Origin: SZUA-430 sp964646885
GTDB lineage: Bacteria > Pseudomonadota > Alphaproteobacteria > Micropepsales > Micropepsaceae
Reading direction: 5' to 3'
Length of the DNA stretch: 64,000 nucleotides
NCBI GenBank assembly: GCA_964646885.1
Contig: CAZYFM010000003.1
Coordinates: 30,014 to 94,013, forward strand
In this document: one piece after another, positions 1 through 9,828 of the stretch
How positions within the stretch are numbered: the stretch's first letter is position 1
Layout of the letters: each line of letters opens with the position of its first letter
The notes under the pieces: model-generated
The model's input: only the letters and a program-made list of their open reading frames with translations
Database searches by the model: none
What the model was told of the DNA's origin: nothing
Position numbers and translations under genes: made by a program

Positions 1-1
1 G

Positions 2-2710
2 CCCATCCTGTCGGTCATGCTGTCGGGCGACATGCCGACGCGCGACCTGACCGAGTTCGCCGACAAGACCATCAAGGAACGCCTGCAGCGCATCACCGGC
101 GTCGGCCAGGTCACGATCCTCGGCGGCCGCAAGCGCCAGATCCGCGTCTGGCTCGATGCCGACAAGCTGCGCGCCTACAACATCACGGCCGACGACGTTG
201 TCGCCGCGATCCGCCGCGAAAACACCGATGTCCCGGGCGGCAACCTGGCCCTGCCGGGCGAGCGCACCGAATTCAGCGTCAAGACCAAGGGCGAAGTGCG
301 CTCGGTCGAGGACTTCAGGAACATCGCCATCGCCTTCCGCCCGCTTCAGCTGCCGACACTCCTGGGCGACGTGGCGCGCATCGAGGACGGCGCCGAAGAC
401 GAACGCACCTTCGCGACACTGAACGGCAAACCCGGCATCTCGCTCGAAATCCGCCGGCAGTCGGGCCAGAACACGGTAGAAGTCGCAAAGGCCATCAAGC
501 AGGAAATCAATTCGCTCAAGGAACTCCTCCCGCCCGGCGTGGAGATGGTCCTCGCGCGCGACACCTCCCTCTTCATCGAGGACTCGATCAACGACGTCGG
601 CTTCGACATCGTGCTCGGCATCTTCCTCGTCATCATCATCACGATGGCCTTCCTGCTCGACTTCCGGGCCACGGTCATCGTGGCCGTCGCGATGCCCACC
701 TCGCTGATCGCGACATTCTTCGCCTTCTACCTGGCAGACTTCACGCTCAACAACCTGACCCTGATGGCCTTCTCGGTCGCGGTCGGTCTCCTCGTCGACG
801 ACGCCATCGTGGTCCTCGAAAGCGTCCATCGCAAGCTCGAGGAAGGCATGTCACCGATGGAAGCGGCGTCGAAAGGCACCGCCGAAGTCGGCGTCGCCGT
901 CATGGCCGGCACCTGGGCCGTGGTCGCCGTGTTCATTCCGATCGCCTTCATGGACGGCATCATTGGCCGCTTCTTCTACCACTATGGCCTTGCCATCGTG
1001 TTCTCGGTGATGGTTTCGCTGCTCGTCTCGCTGACGCTGACGCCGGCACTCTGCGCGAAGTTCCTGACCAAGCTGAAGCTGGGTCCCATTGCACAGAAGG
1101 TCGAACACTTCCACCGCGGCATGGAAGAGGCCTATCGCCAGGGTCTCAAGTGGTCGCTGTCCCACCGCGTGATCGTGCTTGTGTCCGGCCTCGCATTCAT
1201 CGTCGCCGGCATGATGTTCGCCCGCGGCCTGCCCTTCGACTTCCAGTCCAAGGCCGACCGCTCCGAGTTCCTGGGCCAGGTTGACCTGCCGTTCGGCACG
1301 GGCATCGCGGAAGCCAAGGAGGTCAGCCAGCGCATCAGCAAGACACTGCTGGCTCTCCCCGACATCCGGACCGTCTTCGTCACCGTCGGCGGCGGCACGC
1401 AGGCCCGCATCAACCGCATCAGCATCTACGCCGGCCTCACGCCCAAGAAGGAGCGTGACCGCGACCAGTTCGTGATCATGCAGGAAGCCCGCCTCGCCCT
1501 GGCGCGCGCCATCCCCGAGGCCAAGCACATCGAGGCCACGGAAGTCCCCTGGATCGGCGGCAACTCGAGCTTCAACGTCGCCATCACCTATTCGCTCCAG
1601 GGCCCTTCGCTCGAGCAACTGCGTGAGAAGGCCGACGCGATCGTCGCCGCGATGCGATCCGACAAGGCCACCTTCACGGACGTCCGCTCGTCCTACGAAC
1701 CGGGCAAGCCGGAAGTGCAGATCAATGTTGATCGTGACAGGGCCGCGGATCTCGGCGCCGCGATCAGGCCATTGGCCACCACGATCCGTGCCCTCGTCGG
1801 CGGCGTCGATGCCGGCACTTACGAGGAATTCGGCAACCGCTACGACGTGCGCGTGCGCCTGGAGGAAACCCAGCGCGACGACCCGTCAAAGCTGTCGCAG
1901 ATCCAGGTCCGCACGAACAACGGCAACCTCGTCGACCTCGCCAGCATGGCCACGTTCCGCATCGAGGAAAGTCCCGCCCAGGTCGACCGCCGCAACCGCG
2001 CCCGCACGATTACCGTGATGGCGAACACCCCGCCGGGTGTTGCCCTCGGCACCGCCACCGAGACGATGCAGAAGCTTGTGTCGAAGATCGGCCTGCCGCC
2101 GGGATACAAGGGCACGTTCATCGGCCAGGCGGAGCGCATGAAGGAAGCCGCCGACGCGATCGCCTTCGCGTTCCTGCTCGCAATCATGGCGCTCTACATG
2201 ATCCTTGCCAGCCAGTTCAACAGCTTCTCCCAGCCGGCCATCATCATGCTGACCGCCCCGCTGTCCTTCGTCGGCGCCTTCGCCGCACTCTGGATCTCGG
2301 GCATGACGCTGACGATGTTCGCGCAGATCGGCATGATCGCGCTGATGGGTCTCGTGATGAAGAACGGCATCCTGCTCGTCGACTATGCCAACACAGCGCG
2401 CGAACAGCGCGGCCTCTCGGCGTACGACGCGATCTCGGAAGCCGGCCCGCGCCGCATGCGCCCCGTGCTGATGACACAGCTCGCCACGGTCTTCGGCATG
2501 ATCCCTGTCGCGATCTCGGTCAGCCAGGGTGCGGAATTCCGCAATGGCATGGGCGTGCTGATCATCGGTGGCATTCTCTCCTCCACCCTGCTCACCCTGT
2601 TCATCGTGCCCGTGGCCTATACGCTGATGGCCGACTTCTATGCCTGGTTTGGGCGCATCCGGAACCGGATTCCCGGAATGGGACAGGGATCGGCGCCGGT
2701 CGCGGACTGA
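2..2710 (+). CDS. RND efflux transporter permease (HAE-1/AcrB type), 5' truncated by window
   Basis: Inner-membrane proton-driven pump subunit that would work with a periplasmic adaptor and an outer-membrane channel. The frame is open from base 2 with no start, so the first 130-150 or so residues (judged from usual lengths of 1,030-1,080) lie outside the window; 902 residues remain. Visible are the porter segments, a helix rich in Ile/Val/Phe near residues 200-220, the helix with the paired proton-relay acids (GLLVDDAIVVLE), a second set of helices, and the conserved lysine segment MKNGILLVDYAN in the C-terminal half. The last helix is followed by a short hydrophilic tail. No other pump component follows, so the adaptor is probably upstream. 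The substrate cannot be told from sequence. Confidence 0.95.
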   Translation, partial: PILSVMLSGDMPTRDLTEFADKTIKERLQRITGVGQVTILGGRKRQIRVWLDADKLRAYNITADDVVAAIRRENTDVPGGNLALPGERTEFSVKTKGEVRSVEDFRNIAIAFRPLQLPTLLGDVARIEDGAEDERTFATLNGKPGISLEIRRQSGQNTVEVAKAIKQEINSLKELLPPGVEMVLARDTSLFIEDSINDVGFDIVLGIFLVIIITMAFLLDFRATVIVAVAMPTSLIATFFAFYLADFTLNNLTLMAFSVAVGLLVDDAIVVLESVHRKLEEGMSPMEAASKGTAEVGVAVMAGTWAVVAVFIPIAFMDGIIGRFFYHYGLAIVFSVMVSLLVSLTLTPALCAKFLTKLKLGPIAQKVEHFHRGMEEAYRQGLKWSLSHRVIVLVSGLAFIVAGMMFARGLPFDFQSKADRSEFLGQVDLPFGTGIAEAKEVSQRISKTLLALPDIRTVFVTVGGGTQARINRISIYAGLTPKKERDRDQFVIMQEARLALARAIPEAKHIEATEVPWIGGNSSFNVAITYSLQGPSLEQLREKADAIVAAMRSDKATFTDVRSSYEPGKPEVQINVDRDRAADLGAAIRPLATTIRALVGGVDAGTYEEFGNRYDVRVRLEETQRDDPSKLSQIQVRTNNGNLVDLASMATFRIEESPAQVDRRNRARTITVMANTPPGVALGTATETMQKLVSKIGLPPGYKGTFIGQAERMKEAADAIAFAFLLAIMALYMILASQFNSFSQPAIIMLTAPLSFVGAFAALWISGMTLTMFAQIGMIALMGLVMKNGILLVDYANTAREQRGLSAYDAISEAGPRRMRPVLMTQLATVFGMIPVAISVSQGAEFRNGMGVLIIGGILSSTLLTLFIVPVAYTLMADFYAWFGRIRNRIPGMGQGSAPVAD

Positions 2711-2785
2711 TCCTTAGCCTGACCTTAACCGGCCCTCCTGCACGATGCGCAAAACACAAACGCATCTGCAGCTTGGGGTCTGGGT

Positions 2786-3322
2786 ATGGCGAAGGCACAA
2801 TTCCACAAGAACCAGCGCGTCTTCGTGAAGACCGTTGGAACCTGGTCGGTCGTCGAGAAAGTCCTGCCACAATGGGCCAAGGGCATCGACGAACCGCTGC
2901 GCGTCTTCTACGACGTCGGACTGGGCCGTGATTTTGCGGCCGAGGAACTCCAGGCCGATGCCGCCGAGCGAACGGCTGTCGCCAGCACGGCGGAGCAGTG
3001 GCGCATCGTCCGTGCACGGAACAAGTCAAAGCCGGCCGAGGAATGCGCCAATCACCCCTACCCGGGGACGCATCCCGCCGTGGTCACGGGCGACACCGAC
3101 TGGGGTGGCTGGCGCGTGCCGGGCGCGGAGTACGACCTGCACCCGCACCGCATCGAATACCAGGCCCGCATGATCATGAATGCGCCAAAGATGGCGATCC
3201 TGCTGCGTTCGCTGGTCAATCACGTCAAGATCGAGCCGGAACACGTCCCCGCCGAGATCGTCTCGCTGGCCCAGGAAGCCGGCGCCATCCTGCGCTACAT
3301 CGAACAGGACATGCAGCAGTAG
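2786..3322 (+). CDS. conserved hypothetical protein, 178 aa
   Basis: I do not recognise a named family. The protein is soluble with no signal peptide or membrane helix. The N-terminal half opens with a basic stretch (residues 1-20) and contains the phrase QWAKGIDEPLRVFYDVGLGR. The middle has a Trp/His/Pro-rich part (NHPYPGTHPAVVTGDTDWGGW, about residues 93-112) and the C-terminus is helical. The ATG at 2786 is preceded by a G-rich stretch (GGGGTCTGGGT). It lies 75 bases after the RND gene and in the same direction, but nothing ties the two functionally. Coding is supported by good codon bias and by the lack of a competing frame. Confidence 0.75.
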   Translation: MAKAQFHKNQRVFVKTVGTWSVVEKVLPQWAKGIDEPLRVFYDVGLGRDFAAEELQADAAERTAVASTAEQWRIVRARNKSKPAEECANHPYPGTHPAVVTGDTDWGGWRVPGAEYDLHPHRIEYQARMIMNAPKMAILLRSLVNHVKIEPEHVPAEIVSLAQEAGAILRYIEQDMQQ

Positions 3323-3385
3323 TCGCTGCATTGAAGCACAAGGTTTCGGGCGCTATGGTCGCTGCCGCAAGGTGGTGTCCCGAAC

Positions 3386-4183
3386 ATGACTTCTCGCATC
3401 CAGGCATTTCACAGGCTGCATGAGCGCGGCTGCTTCGTCATTCCCAATCCGTGGGACGCAGGCAGCGCGCGCTATCTTGAGCATCTTGGCTTTCGCGCGC
3501 TGGCCAGCACCAGTGCCGGCTTCGCCTGGAGCCAGGGTCGCCCCGACAACCGCGTGTCTCTGGAAGCCCTGCTCGCGCACCTGACATCCCTCGCCGCGGC
3601 CGTGTCCATCCCGGTCGCAGCCGACTTCGAGGATGGCCTTGCTCCTGACCCCGAAGGCGTCGCCCGCAATGTCGCGCTCGCGGTGCGCACGGGCATCGCC
3701 GGGCTCTCCATCGAAGACTCGACACGCAACGCACCCGAGCCGCTCTACGACCTCGGACGGGCAGTTGACCGCATCCGCGCCGCACGCCAAGCCATTGACC
3801 GGTCCGGCACCGGTGCCCTCCTGACCGCGCGATGCGAAAGCTATCTGGTGGGAAAGCCCGACCTCCAGTCGACGATCACGCGCCTCAAGGCCTACGCCGA
3901 AGCCGGTGCCGACTGCCTGTTCGCCCCCGGCCTGTCGACCCGCGAGGATGTCGCCGCCGTCGTCGCAGCAGTGGCACCGAAACCCGTCAATCTCATCGTG
4001 GTCAGCCCCTGGATCACTGTCGCGGAGGCCGAAGCCATCGGCGTCCGGCGCATCAGCGTGGGAGGCGCGCTTGCCCGCGCCGCCTGGCGCGGCTTTCACA
4101 ACGCCGCGAGCGAGATCCTGTCCAACGGTACTTTTGGCGGATTCACGGGGCCGCGCCTCGATCTCGACAGGATATTCGGCTGA
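3386..4183 (+). CDS. isocitrate lyase/PEP mutase family enzyme
   Basis: A 265-residue TIM-barrel protein of the PEP mutase/isocitrate lyase superfamily, whose members make or break C-C or C-P bonds next to a carboxylate using Mg2+. Family marks are the N-terminal NPWDAGSARYLEHLGF, the metal-binding acidic segment AADFEDGLAPDP (about residues 78-89), the strand GLSIEDST and the loop LLTARCES. The isocitrate lyase signature KKCGH is missing, so this is not a true isocitrate lyase. The length is typical of the small, mostly uncharacterised group often annotated as oxaloacetate decarboxylase or carboxyphosphonoenolpyruvate mutase-like. The exact substrate is unknown. It stands alone between unrelated genes. 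Confidence 0.85.
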   Translation: MTSRIQAFHRLHERGCFVIPNPWDAGSARYLEHLGFRALASTSAGFAWSQGRPDNRVSLEALLAHLTSLAAAVSIPVAADFEDGLAPDPEGVARNVALAVRTGIAGLSIEDSTRNAPEPLYDLGRAVDRIRAARQAIDRSGTGALLTARCESYLVGKPDLQSTITRLKAYAEAGADCLFAPGLSTREDVAAVVAAVAPKPVNLIVVSPWITVAEAEAIGVRRISVGGALARAAWRGFHNAASEILSNGTFGGFTGPRLDLDRIFG

Positions 4184-4243
4184 AACCTCTGTTGCACGGC
4201 CACCGGATTGAATTAAATCCCGGCTGTCAAACGAGGTCCGCCC

Positions 4244-6877
4244 ATGAAAACCGAACAGCCAGTTCCCGTCCTGCGCCAGGATTACCGGCCCGCGCCCTAT
4301 CGGGTCACGCGCACGGAGCTGGAATTCCATCTCGACGAGACGGCAACGCGCGTCTACGCCACCATTTTCTTGGAACGACAGGGCGACGCCGGAGGCCCGC
4401 TCGTCCTCGACGGCGAGCATCTCAAACTCCTCGACATCAAGCTCGATGGACGCTCCCTCGGACCCGAGGCCTATGAAGTCACGCCGGACAAGCTGATCCT
4501 GCGCAACCCGCCGCCATCGCGCTTCAGGCTGGACACGGCCGTCGAAATCAACCCGAAAGCCAACACCGCCCTGTCCGGGCTCTACATGTCCGACGGCATG
4601 TTCTGCACGCAGTGCGAGGCCGAAGGCTTCCGGCGCATCACCTATTCGCTCGACCGCCCGGACAACATGTCGGTGTACCGCGTCAGCATGATTGCGGACC
4701 GCGACCGTTTCCCCGTCCTGCTGTCCAACGGCAATCCCGCCGGATACACGACCCTGCCCGGCGGCCGCCACAGGGCGGAATGGGACGACCCGTTCCCCAA
4801 GCCCTCGTACCTCTTCGCGCTTGTCGCCGGCGACCTCGCCCACAGCGAAGACAGCTTCGTGACGGCCTCCGGACGCCGCGTGAAGCTCGGCATCTATGTG
4901 ACGCACGGGAACGAGGACAAGGTCGAGTTCGCCATGGGCGCCCTGAAGCGCTCCATGAAGTGGGACGAGGAAGCGTTCGGCCGGGAATACGACCTCGATG
5001 TCTTCAACATCGTCGCCGTCAGCGCCTTCAACTTCGGCGCCATGGAGAACAAGGGCCTCAACATCTTCAACGACAAGCTGATCCTGGCGAGGCCCGACAC
5101 GGCGACGGACACGGACTACGACCTCATCGAAGCCGTGATCGGCCATGAGTATTTCCACAACTGGTCAGGCAACCGCGTCACCTGCCGCGACTGGTTCCAG
5201 CTCTCCCTGAAGGAGGGCTTCACGGTGTTCCGCGACCAGGCGTTCTCGGCCGACATGCGTTCCGCCGCCGTCGAGCGCATCGGCGACGTGCGCGCGCTCA
5301 GGATGCGGCAGTTCCAGGAAGATGCAGGCCCACTCGCCCATCCGATCCGCCCGGATCAGTACATGACGATCGACAACTTCTACACGGCGACGGTGTACGA
5401 GAAGGGGGCGGAGGTCGTCCGCATGCTCCAGACCATTTTGGGAGCCGAGGCCTTCCGCAAGGGGTCCGATCTCTACTTCGCACGGCACGATGGAACCGCC
5501 GCCACCTGCGATGATTTCGTCAAGGCCATGGAAGACGCAAACGGCGCCGACCTGAGCCAGTTCAGGCTATGGTACTCGCAGGCCGGAACACCGCACGTGA
5601 AGGCAAAGGGCAAGTACGACAGCAAGACCAAGACCTACGAACTGACCCTCGAACAGCACCTCGCCGACACACCGGGACAGACCGGCAAGAAGCCCATGCA
5701 CATTCCGGTCACGGTCGGCCTCGTGGGTCGCCAGACCGGAGCGGACATGGCAATCACGACGGATGGCAGGACCGCCAAGTCACATGTGCTGCCGCTGACG
5801 AAGCCACGGCAGACATTCACTTTCACGGGCGTCAGCGAAGACGCCATCCCCTCCATCGGTCGGGGCTTCTCGGCCCCCGCACGTTTCGAGATGGAGCTGT
5901 CGGCCGACGAGCATGCGTTCCTCATGGCGAAGGACTCGGACCCGTTCAATCGCTGGGAAGCAGGCCAGAAATTTGCCACCGAGCTTCTCGTGCGCATGAC
6001 GTCCGAGGCGCGCGCGGGGCGCTCGCCATCCGTGGATCCGAAGTTTGTGTCGGCGTTCGGGGAACTTCTGGCAGATAGCCGCAAGGACCCGGCCTTCACA
6101 TCGATGGCGATCCTCCTGCCAACCGAGATGGAACTGGCACAGGTCATTGACGACGCCGATCCGGACGCCATCCACAAGGCGCGCGAAGCGCTGCGGCACG
6201 CCCTCGCCCATGAATACAAGGGCAAGCTGCACGAAGTGTACGCCGCCATGCGCTCAAACGAGCCCTACTCTCCCGATGCCGTCTCTGCCGGCAGGCGCGC
6301 GCTGCGCAATACCTGCCTGCGCTACCTGACGTCGGAAGACACGCCGGAAGCGCGCAAGCTCGCCTTCGAGCATTTCCGCGCGGCCGACAACATGACGGAC
6401 AAGATCGCGGGTCTTGCACCGCTGATCGATCTTACGGGACCGGAAAGAGCCGATGCACTGGCCAGCTTCTATGAGCAGTGGAAGCACAATCCGCTCGTGA
6501 TCGACAAATGGATGAGCCTGCAGGCGCACTCGTCGCATCGGGACACGCTCGATCATGTGAAGGAGCTTACCCGCCACCCGGCGTTCCACATCGAGAACCC
6601 GAACCGGGTGAGATCCCTGATCGGCGCCTTCGTGATGGGCAACCAGCTCCGCTTCCATGCAGGCGACGGCAGTGGCTACGCCTTCCTCGCCGACAGCGTG
6701 CTGCGACTGGATGCCATCAATCCACAAGTCGCTGCACGCTTGTGCGGCGCCTTCGAAACCTGGCGCCGATTTGATTCGAAGAGGCAGACACTGATTCGTT
6801 CCGAGCTTTCTCGCGTTTCCAAGGCGGAAAACCTGTCTCGCAACGTGAGGGAGATCGTCGAAAAGACTCTGGGCTGA
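4244..6877 (+). CDS. pepN: aminopeptidase N (M1 zinc metallopeptidase)
   Basis: Cytosolic zinc exopeptidase that removes N-terminal residues from peptides during protein turnover. It has 877 residues, the usual size for bacterial PepN. The exopeptidase motif GAMEN is at residues 265-269. The zinc site HEYFH is at 301-305, and the third ligand E324 lies in KEGF, giving the HExxH-x18-E spacing of family M1. The C-terminal 400 residues form the helical domain typical of PepN (for example SDPFNRWEAGQ and the late NPNRVRSLIGAF). The ATG at 4244 has a GAGG Shine-Dalgarno about eight bases upstream. There is no signal peptide. It appears to be transcribed alone. Confidence 0.96.
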   Translation: MKTEQPVPVLRQDYRPAPYRVTRTELEFHLDETATRVYATIFLERQGDAGGPLVLDGEHLKLLDIKLDGRSLGPEAYEVTPDKLILRNPPPSRFRLDTAVEINPKANTALSGLYMSDGMFCTQCEAEGFRRITYSLDRPDNMSVYRVSMIADRDRFPVLLSNGNPAGYTTLPGGRHRAEWDDPFPKPSYLFALVAGDLAHSEDSFVTASGRRVKLGIYVTHGNEDKVEFAMGALKRSMKWDEEAFGREYDLDVFNIVAVSAFNFGAMENKGLNIFNDKLILARPDTATDTDYDLIEAVIGHEYFHNWSGNRVTCRDWFQLSLKEGFTVFRDQAFSADMRSAAVERIGDVRALRMRQFQEDAGPLAHPIRPDQYMTIDNFYTATVYEKGAEVVRMLQTILGAEAFRKGSDLYFARHDGTAATCDDFVKAMEDANGADLSQFRLWYSQAGTPHVKAKGKYDSKTKTYELTLEQHLADTPGQTGKKPMHIPVTVGLVGRQTGADMAITTDGRTAKSHVLPLTKPRQTFTFTGVSEDAIPSIGRGFSAPARFEMELSADEHAFLMAKDSDPFNRWEAGQKFATELLVRMTSEARAGRSPSVDPKFVSAFGELLADSRKDPAFTSMAILLPTEMELAQVIDDADPDAIHKAREALRHALAHEYKGKLHEVYAAMRSNEPYSPDAVSAGRRALRNTCLRYLTSEDTPEARKLAFEHFRAADNMTDKIAGLAPLIDLTGPERADALASFYEQWKHNPLVIDKWMSLQAHSSHRDTLDHVKELTRHPAFHIENPNRVRSLIGAFVMGNQLRFHAGDGSGYAFLADSVLRLDAINPQVAARLCGAFETWRRFDSKRQTLIRSELSRVSKAENLSRNVREIVEKTLG

Positions 6878-6997
6878 AGAACCCTCGGCAACACGAAAGC
6901 AACGGTGTGTTGCAAAATGCCCCCGCAAGGGGTGACAACAAGGAAGCGGCCGACATAATCCACTCGGGGATGTGATTCGAGTCTGGGTTAAAAAACG

Positions 6998-9478
6998 ATG
7001 GCAATGGCCACTCAGGCAGCTTCTGGCGCCTCAAGGAAGAGCTTCTTTGAAACGCGCCTGAAGCTGGGGTCTAAAAACAAGACGACGTTCTGGATCATTC
7101 TGGGAACGATGGCGACCATTCTGTCGGTCGCTGCGGCTGCCGCGATCCAGATGCGGCGCGACCACATCATCGCGCTTGAGCAGATTGAGCGCGACTCGCG
7201 CTCCTTCGTCGCCATCTCGGGCGGCGTGATCGGCACCTCTCTCGACCGCGCCCGTGAAACGCTGCTTGCCGCGATCGCCGCCACGCCCGGCTCGAAGGCG
7301 ATTGCTGCAGACCCGGCCATTCACAACGTCATCGCAGTCAACGAGAAGGGCGAAGTCTATTGGGACAAGGCTGGAATGCCTGCCGAACCCCAGAGCCTCG
7401 CCAGCGCGGAACTTCTCCAGCGCCTGCAGTCTGCCCCCGAAGGGACCCGCTTCATCTCCGGCAGCTTTTCGGACACCCATTACGGCTCGTCTGCCCTCGC
7501 GCTCGCCGTGAAGGGCAATGGCACCGTCGACCAGACCTATGTCGCGATGCTGGACACGGCCTACCTCTCGAGAAACCTTGCAAGCCTTCAGGGAACCCGC
7601 CCCGGCAGCCTGGTCATCGTGGATGGCAAGTCACGCCCCGTGGCGGCCACGCCATTCGACGAAAGCCTGCTGCGCGAAGTCATCAGTTCCCTGCCGCCAA
7701 ACGTGTCGAGCAGCCCGGTGCTGCGTTACATCGAGCGGAATGGTTCGAACTACCTCGCCTCGGCCATGCATGTCCCTGGCTATGACCTCCGGCTGATTTC
7801 GGTCGCCCGGGCCGCGGATGCGCTGTCGAACTGGTACGACTCGCTGCCCCTCTATTCGATCATGATCTTCGGTCCGTCCCTTCTTGGCGCGGCCCTCGCC
7901 TGGGCCCTCCTGAACCAGATCGAGCAGACGTCACGCTCGGATACCGCGCTGCGCCGAACCGAGGAACGCTTTGAACTCGCGGTCAGCGGTGCCAAGTGCG
8001 GGATCTGGGACTGGGATTTTGTGAACCGCCGCATGTACTGGTCGGGCGCAATGAACGCCCTGATCGGCAAGGGAAAGCAGCCTCGCATCGTGTCCGTCGA
8101 GGAGATCGAACAGAACCTTCATCCCGAAGACAGACACGTCATCACATCCATTGAAAACGCCATCAAGGGTGGTGCGGCGAACTACGACGAGTCGTTCCGC
8201 ATCCGCCACCAGGATGGCCAGTACGTCTGGATCCGAGCCAAGGGGCAGATGTATCGCACGCTGCGCTCCGAGACGGGCCGCCTGTCAGGCATCGTGCTCG
8301 ACATCTCGGACCAGAAGAGCACGGCCGACCGTCTCAATGTCGCCGAGAAGGTCCTCAAGACAGCCTTCGAGAATGCGGCGGAAGCCTTTGTCCTGTGGGA
8401 CAAGGAAGGCCGCCTCATCATGTGCAACCGGCGCTTCATGGACTTCTACGAAATTCCCGAGGCGCGCATTGGCGACACACGCGCACGCCTTCTCTCCCGG
8501 GCCAAGCCGCATGAGCAGGGAACCGAAGACGCCCCGCTCGAGCTCTATGACTCGAAGGGCGCCACCGGCACGATTGAACTGCAGCAGGTCGGCAATCGCT
8601 GGCTGCTCGTGAGCGAGCGCCGCGCGATGGACGACGCGCGCATCATGGTCGCCACCGACATCACGTCCCTGAAACAGCATGAAGACGAACTGAAGCTGTC
8701 GCGCAACCGCCTGCACGAGCAGACCGTCAAGCTCAGCGAGATCGCCAAGACGCTCGAGGTCGAAAAGCTGCGGGCCGAGGAAGGCAACCGTTCCAAGACG
8801 GAGTTCCTGGCCAACATGAGCCACGAACTGCGCACGCCGCTGAACGCAATCATTGGCTTCTCCGACGTGATGCGCAACGAGATGCTGGGCCCTCTGCCTC
8901 AGCGTTATGTCGAATATGCGACCGACATCCATCGCTCCGGGCAGCACCTGCTCCACCTGATCGACGAAGTCCTCAACATGGCCCGGATCGACTCCGGCGG
9001 CATGAAGCTGGACCTCGAGACCGTGGACATGGGCACACTGATCACCGACTGCGTGAAGTCCTTCGAGGGCAAGGCAAAGGACGCCAACATTACCTTCCGC
9101 ACGGAACTGCGACCAATGCCGGTCATCAAGGCCGACAAGCGTGCCATCCGGGAAGTGGTGTCCAACCTCCTGTCCAACGCGCTCAAGTACAACTCGCGCG
9201 ACGGCTTCGTGACGATCGAAACCCGCATGCTGGGTGATGCCGTTTCCGTCTGGATCCACGACACCGGCGTTGGCATCGCGCCCGCCAATCTTCCGCGCGT
9301 GATCAAACCGTTCGAACGGCTTGAAAGCGCCACCAACGCGAACAAGCGCGGTGGCACGGGGTTGGGCCTCGCGGTATCCAACGCGCTCATCGAAATGCAC
9401 GGCGGCAAGCTCGTGATTGAAAGCGAAGTGGACGTCGGCACGAGCGTTTACTTCACGCTGCCCGTCGCCGAAGCATGA
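6998..9478 (+). CDS. membrane-bound PAS sensor histidine kinase (PleC/DivJ-like core)
   Basis: An 826-residue sensor kinase. A hydrophobic helix at about residues 32-50 and a second near 285-305 enclose a periplasmic sensing region of about 230 residues. Two PAS-like regions follow (the first includes WDWDFVNRRMYWSG), then a coiled linker, then the HisKA domain with H-box FLANMSHELRTPLNAIIGF and phospho-acceptor H609. The HATPase domain shows the N-box (SNLLSNALKYNSRD), G1 (DTGVGI) and G2 (GGTGLGL). The H-box sequence is of the kind seen in alphaproteobacterial cell-cycle kinases, but orthology to PleC is not shown. The stop overlaps the Hpt gene start (ATGA), so kinase, Hpt and response regulator form a translationally coupled phosphorelay just upstream of the pel operon. 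Confidence 0.93.
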   Translation: MAMATQAASGASRKSFFETRLKLGSKNKTTFWIILGTMATILSVAAAAAIQMRRDHIIALEQIERDSRSFVAISGGVIGTSLDRARETLLAAIAATPGSKAIAADPAIHNVIAVNEKGEVYWDKAGMPAEPQSLASAELLQRLQSAPEGTRFISGSFSDTHYGSSALALAVKGNGTVDQTYVAMLDTAYLSRNLASLQGTRPGSLVIVDGKSRPVAATPFDESLLREVISSLPPNVSSSPVLRYIERNGSNYLASAMHVPGYDLRLISVARAADALSNWYDSLPLYSIMIFGPSLLGAALAWALLNQIEQTSRSDTALRRTEERFELAVSGAKCGIWDWDFVNRRMYWSGAMNALIGKGKQPRIVSVEEIEQNLHPEDRHVITSIENAIKGGAANYDESFRIRHQDGQYVWIRAKGQMYRTLRSETGRLSGIVLDISDQKSTADRLNVAEKVLKTAFENAAEAFVLWDKEGRLIMCNRRFMDFYEIPEARIGDTRARLLSRAKPHEQGTEDAPLELYDSKGATGTIELQQVGNRWLLVSERRAMDDARIMVATDITSLKQHEDELKLSRNRLHEQTVKLSEIAKTLEVEKLRAEEGNRSKTEFLANMSHELRTPLNAIIGFSDVMRNEMLGPLPQRYVEYATDIHRSGQHLLHLIDEVLNMARIDSGGMKLDLETVDMGTLITDCVKSFEGKAKDANITFRTELRPMPVIKADKRAIREVVSNLLSNALKYNSRDGFVTIETRMLGDAVSVWIHDTGVGIAPANLPRVIKPFERLESATNANKRGGTGLGLAVSNALIEMHGGKLVIESEVDVGTSVYFTLPVAEA

Positions 9479-9828
9479 GCGGAGCGTCGGCGCGCTGGCA
9501 GGCCGCCATAAGCGACCGGGAACAGCTTCTCGGCAGGGACACGGTCAAGCGCATGTCGGAACTCTTCCTCGAAGAGGTCTCGACGTTGCTGGAGACGGCC
9601 AGCCAGTCACTGGCCGCGGGCGATTTCGAGACGGCGCGCAGGACGATCCACCACCTCGGCGGCAGCGCCGGCACCCTGGACTTCGTTGACCTGGCCGAAG
9701 CCGCCCAGCTGGCGGAAAAGGCCTGCCTGTCTGCGGACCCTGCGGACGCGCAGGCGAAAGTACACGAGACCGCGCGCATCGCCCTGCGGTGTGTGCAAGA
9801 CCTCCAGCAGAGATTTGGCACCTCATGA
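9475..9828 (+). CDS. Hpt domain phosphotransfer protein
   Basis: A 117-residue, all-helical histidine phosphotransfer protein. The diagnostic motif is HHLGGSAGTL near residues 60-69, which corresponds to the canonical HxLKGSA motif with the phosphorylatable histidine. No other domain is present. The start overlaps the kinase stop by ATGA, and the end overlaps the response-regulator start by ATGA. This indicates stoichiometric production of the three parts of one relay. It presumably carries phosphate between the kinase, which has no receiver domain of its own, and a response regulator. The direction of flow, and whether other kinases feed in, cannot be seen. Confidence 0.88.
   Translation: MSGASARWQAAISDREQLLGRDTVKRMSELFLEEVSTLLETASQSLAAGDFETARRTIHHLGGSAGTLDFVDLAEAAQLAEKACLSADPADAQAKVHETARIALRCVQDLQQRFGTS

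Noticed and set aside
3353..5158. Long open frame (about 600 codons) on the minus strand under pepN and the PEP-mutase gene
   Set aside because: It lies opposite two clear genes with catalytic motifs. Its composition (Val/Gly/Arg/Asp rich) is that of an antisense frame in GC-rich DNA.
6888..6913. Hairpin GCAACAC/GTGTTGC after pepN
   Set aside because: The stem is good but is followed by AAAATG, not T residues, so I did not call a terminator.
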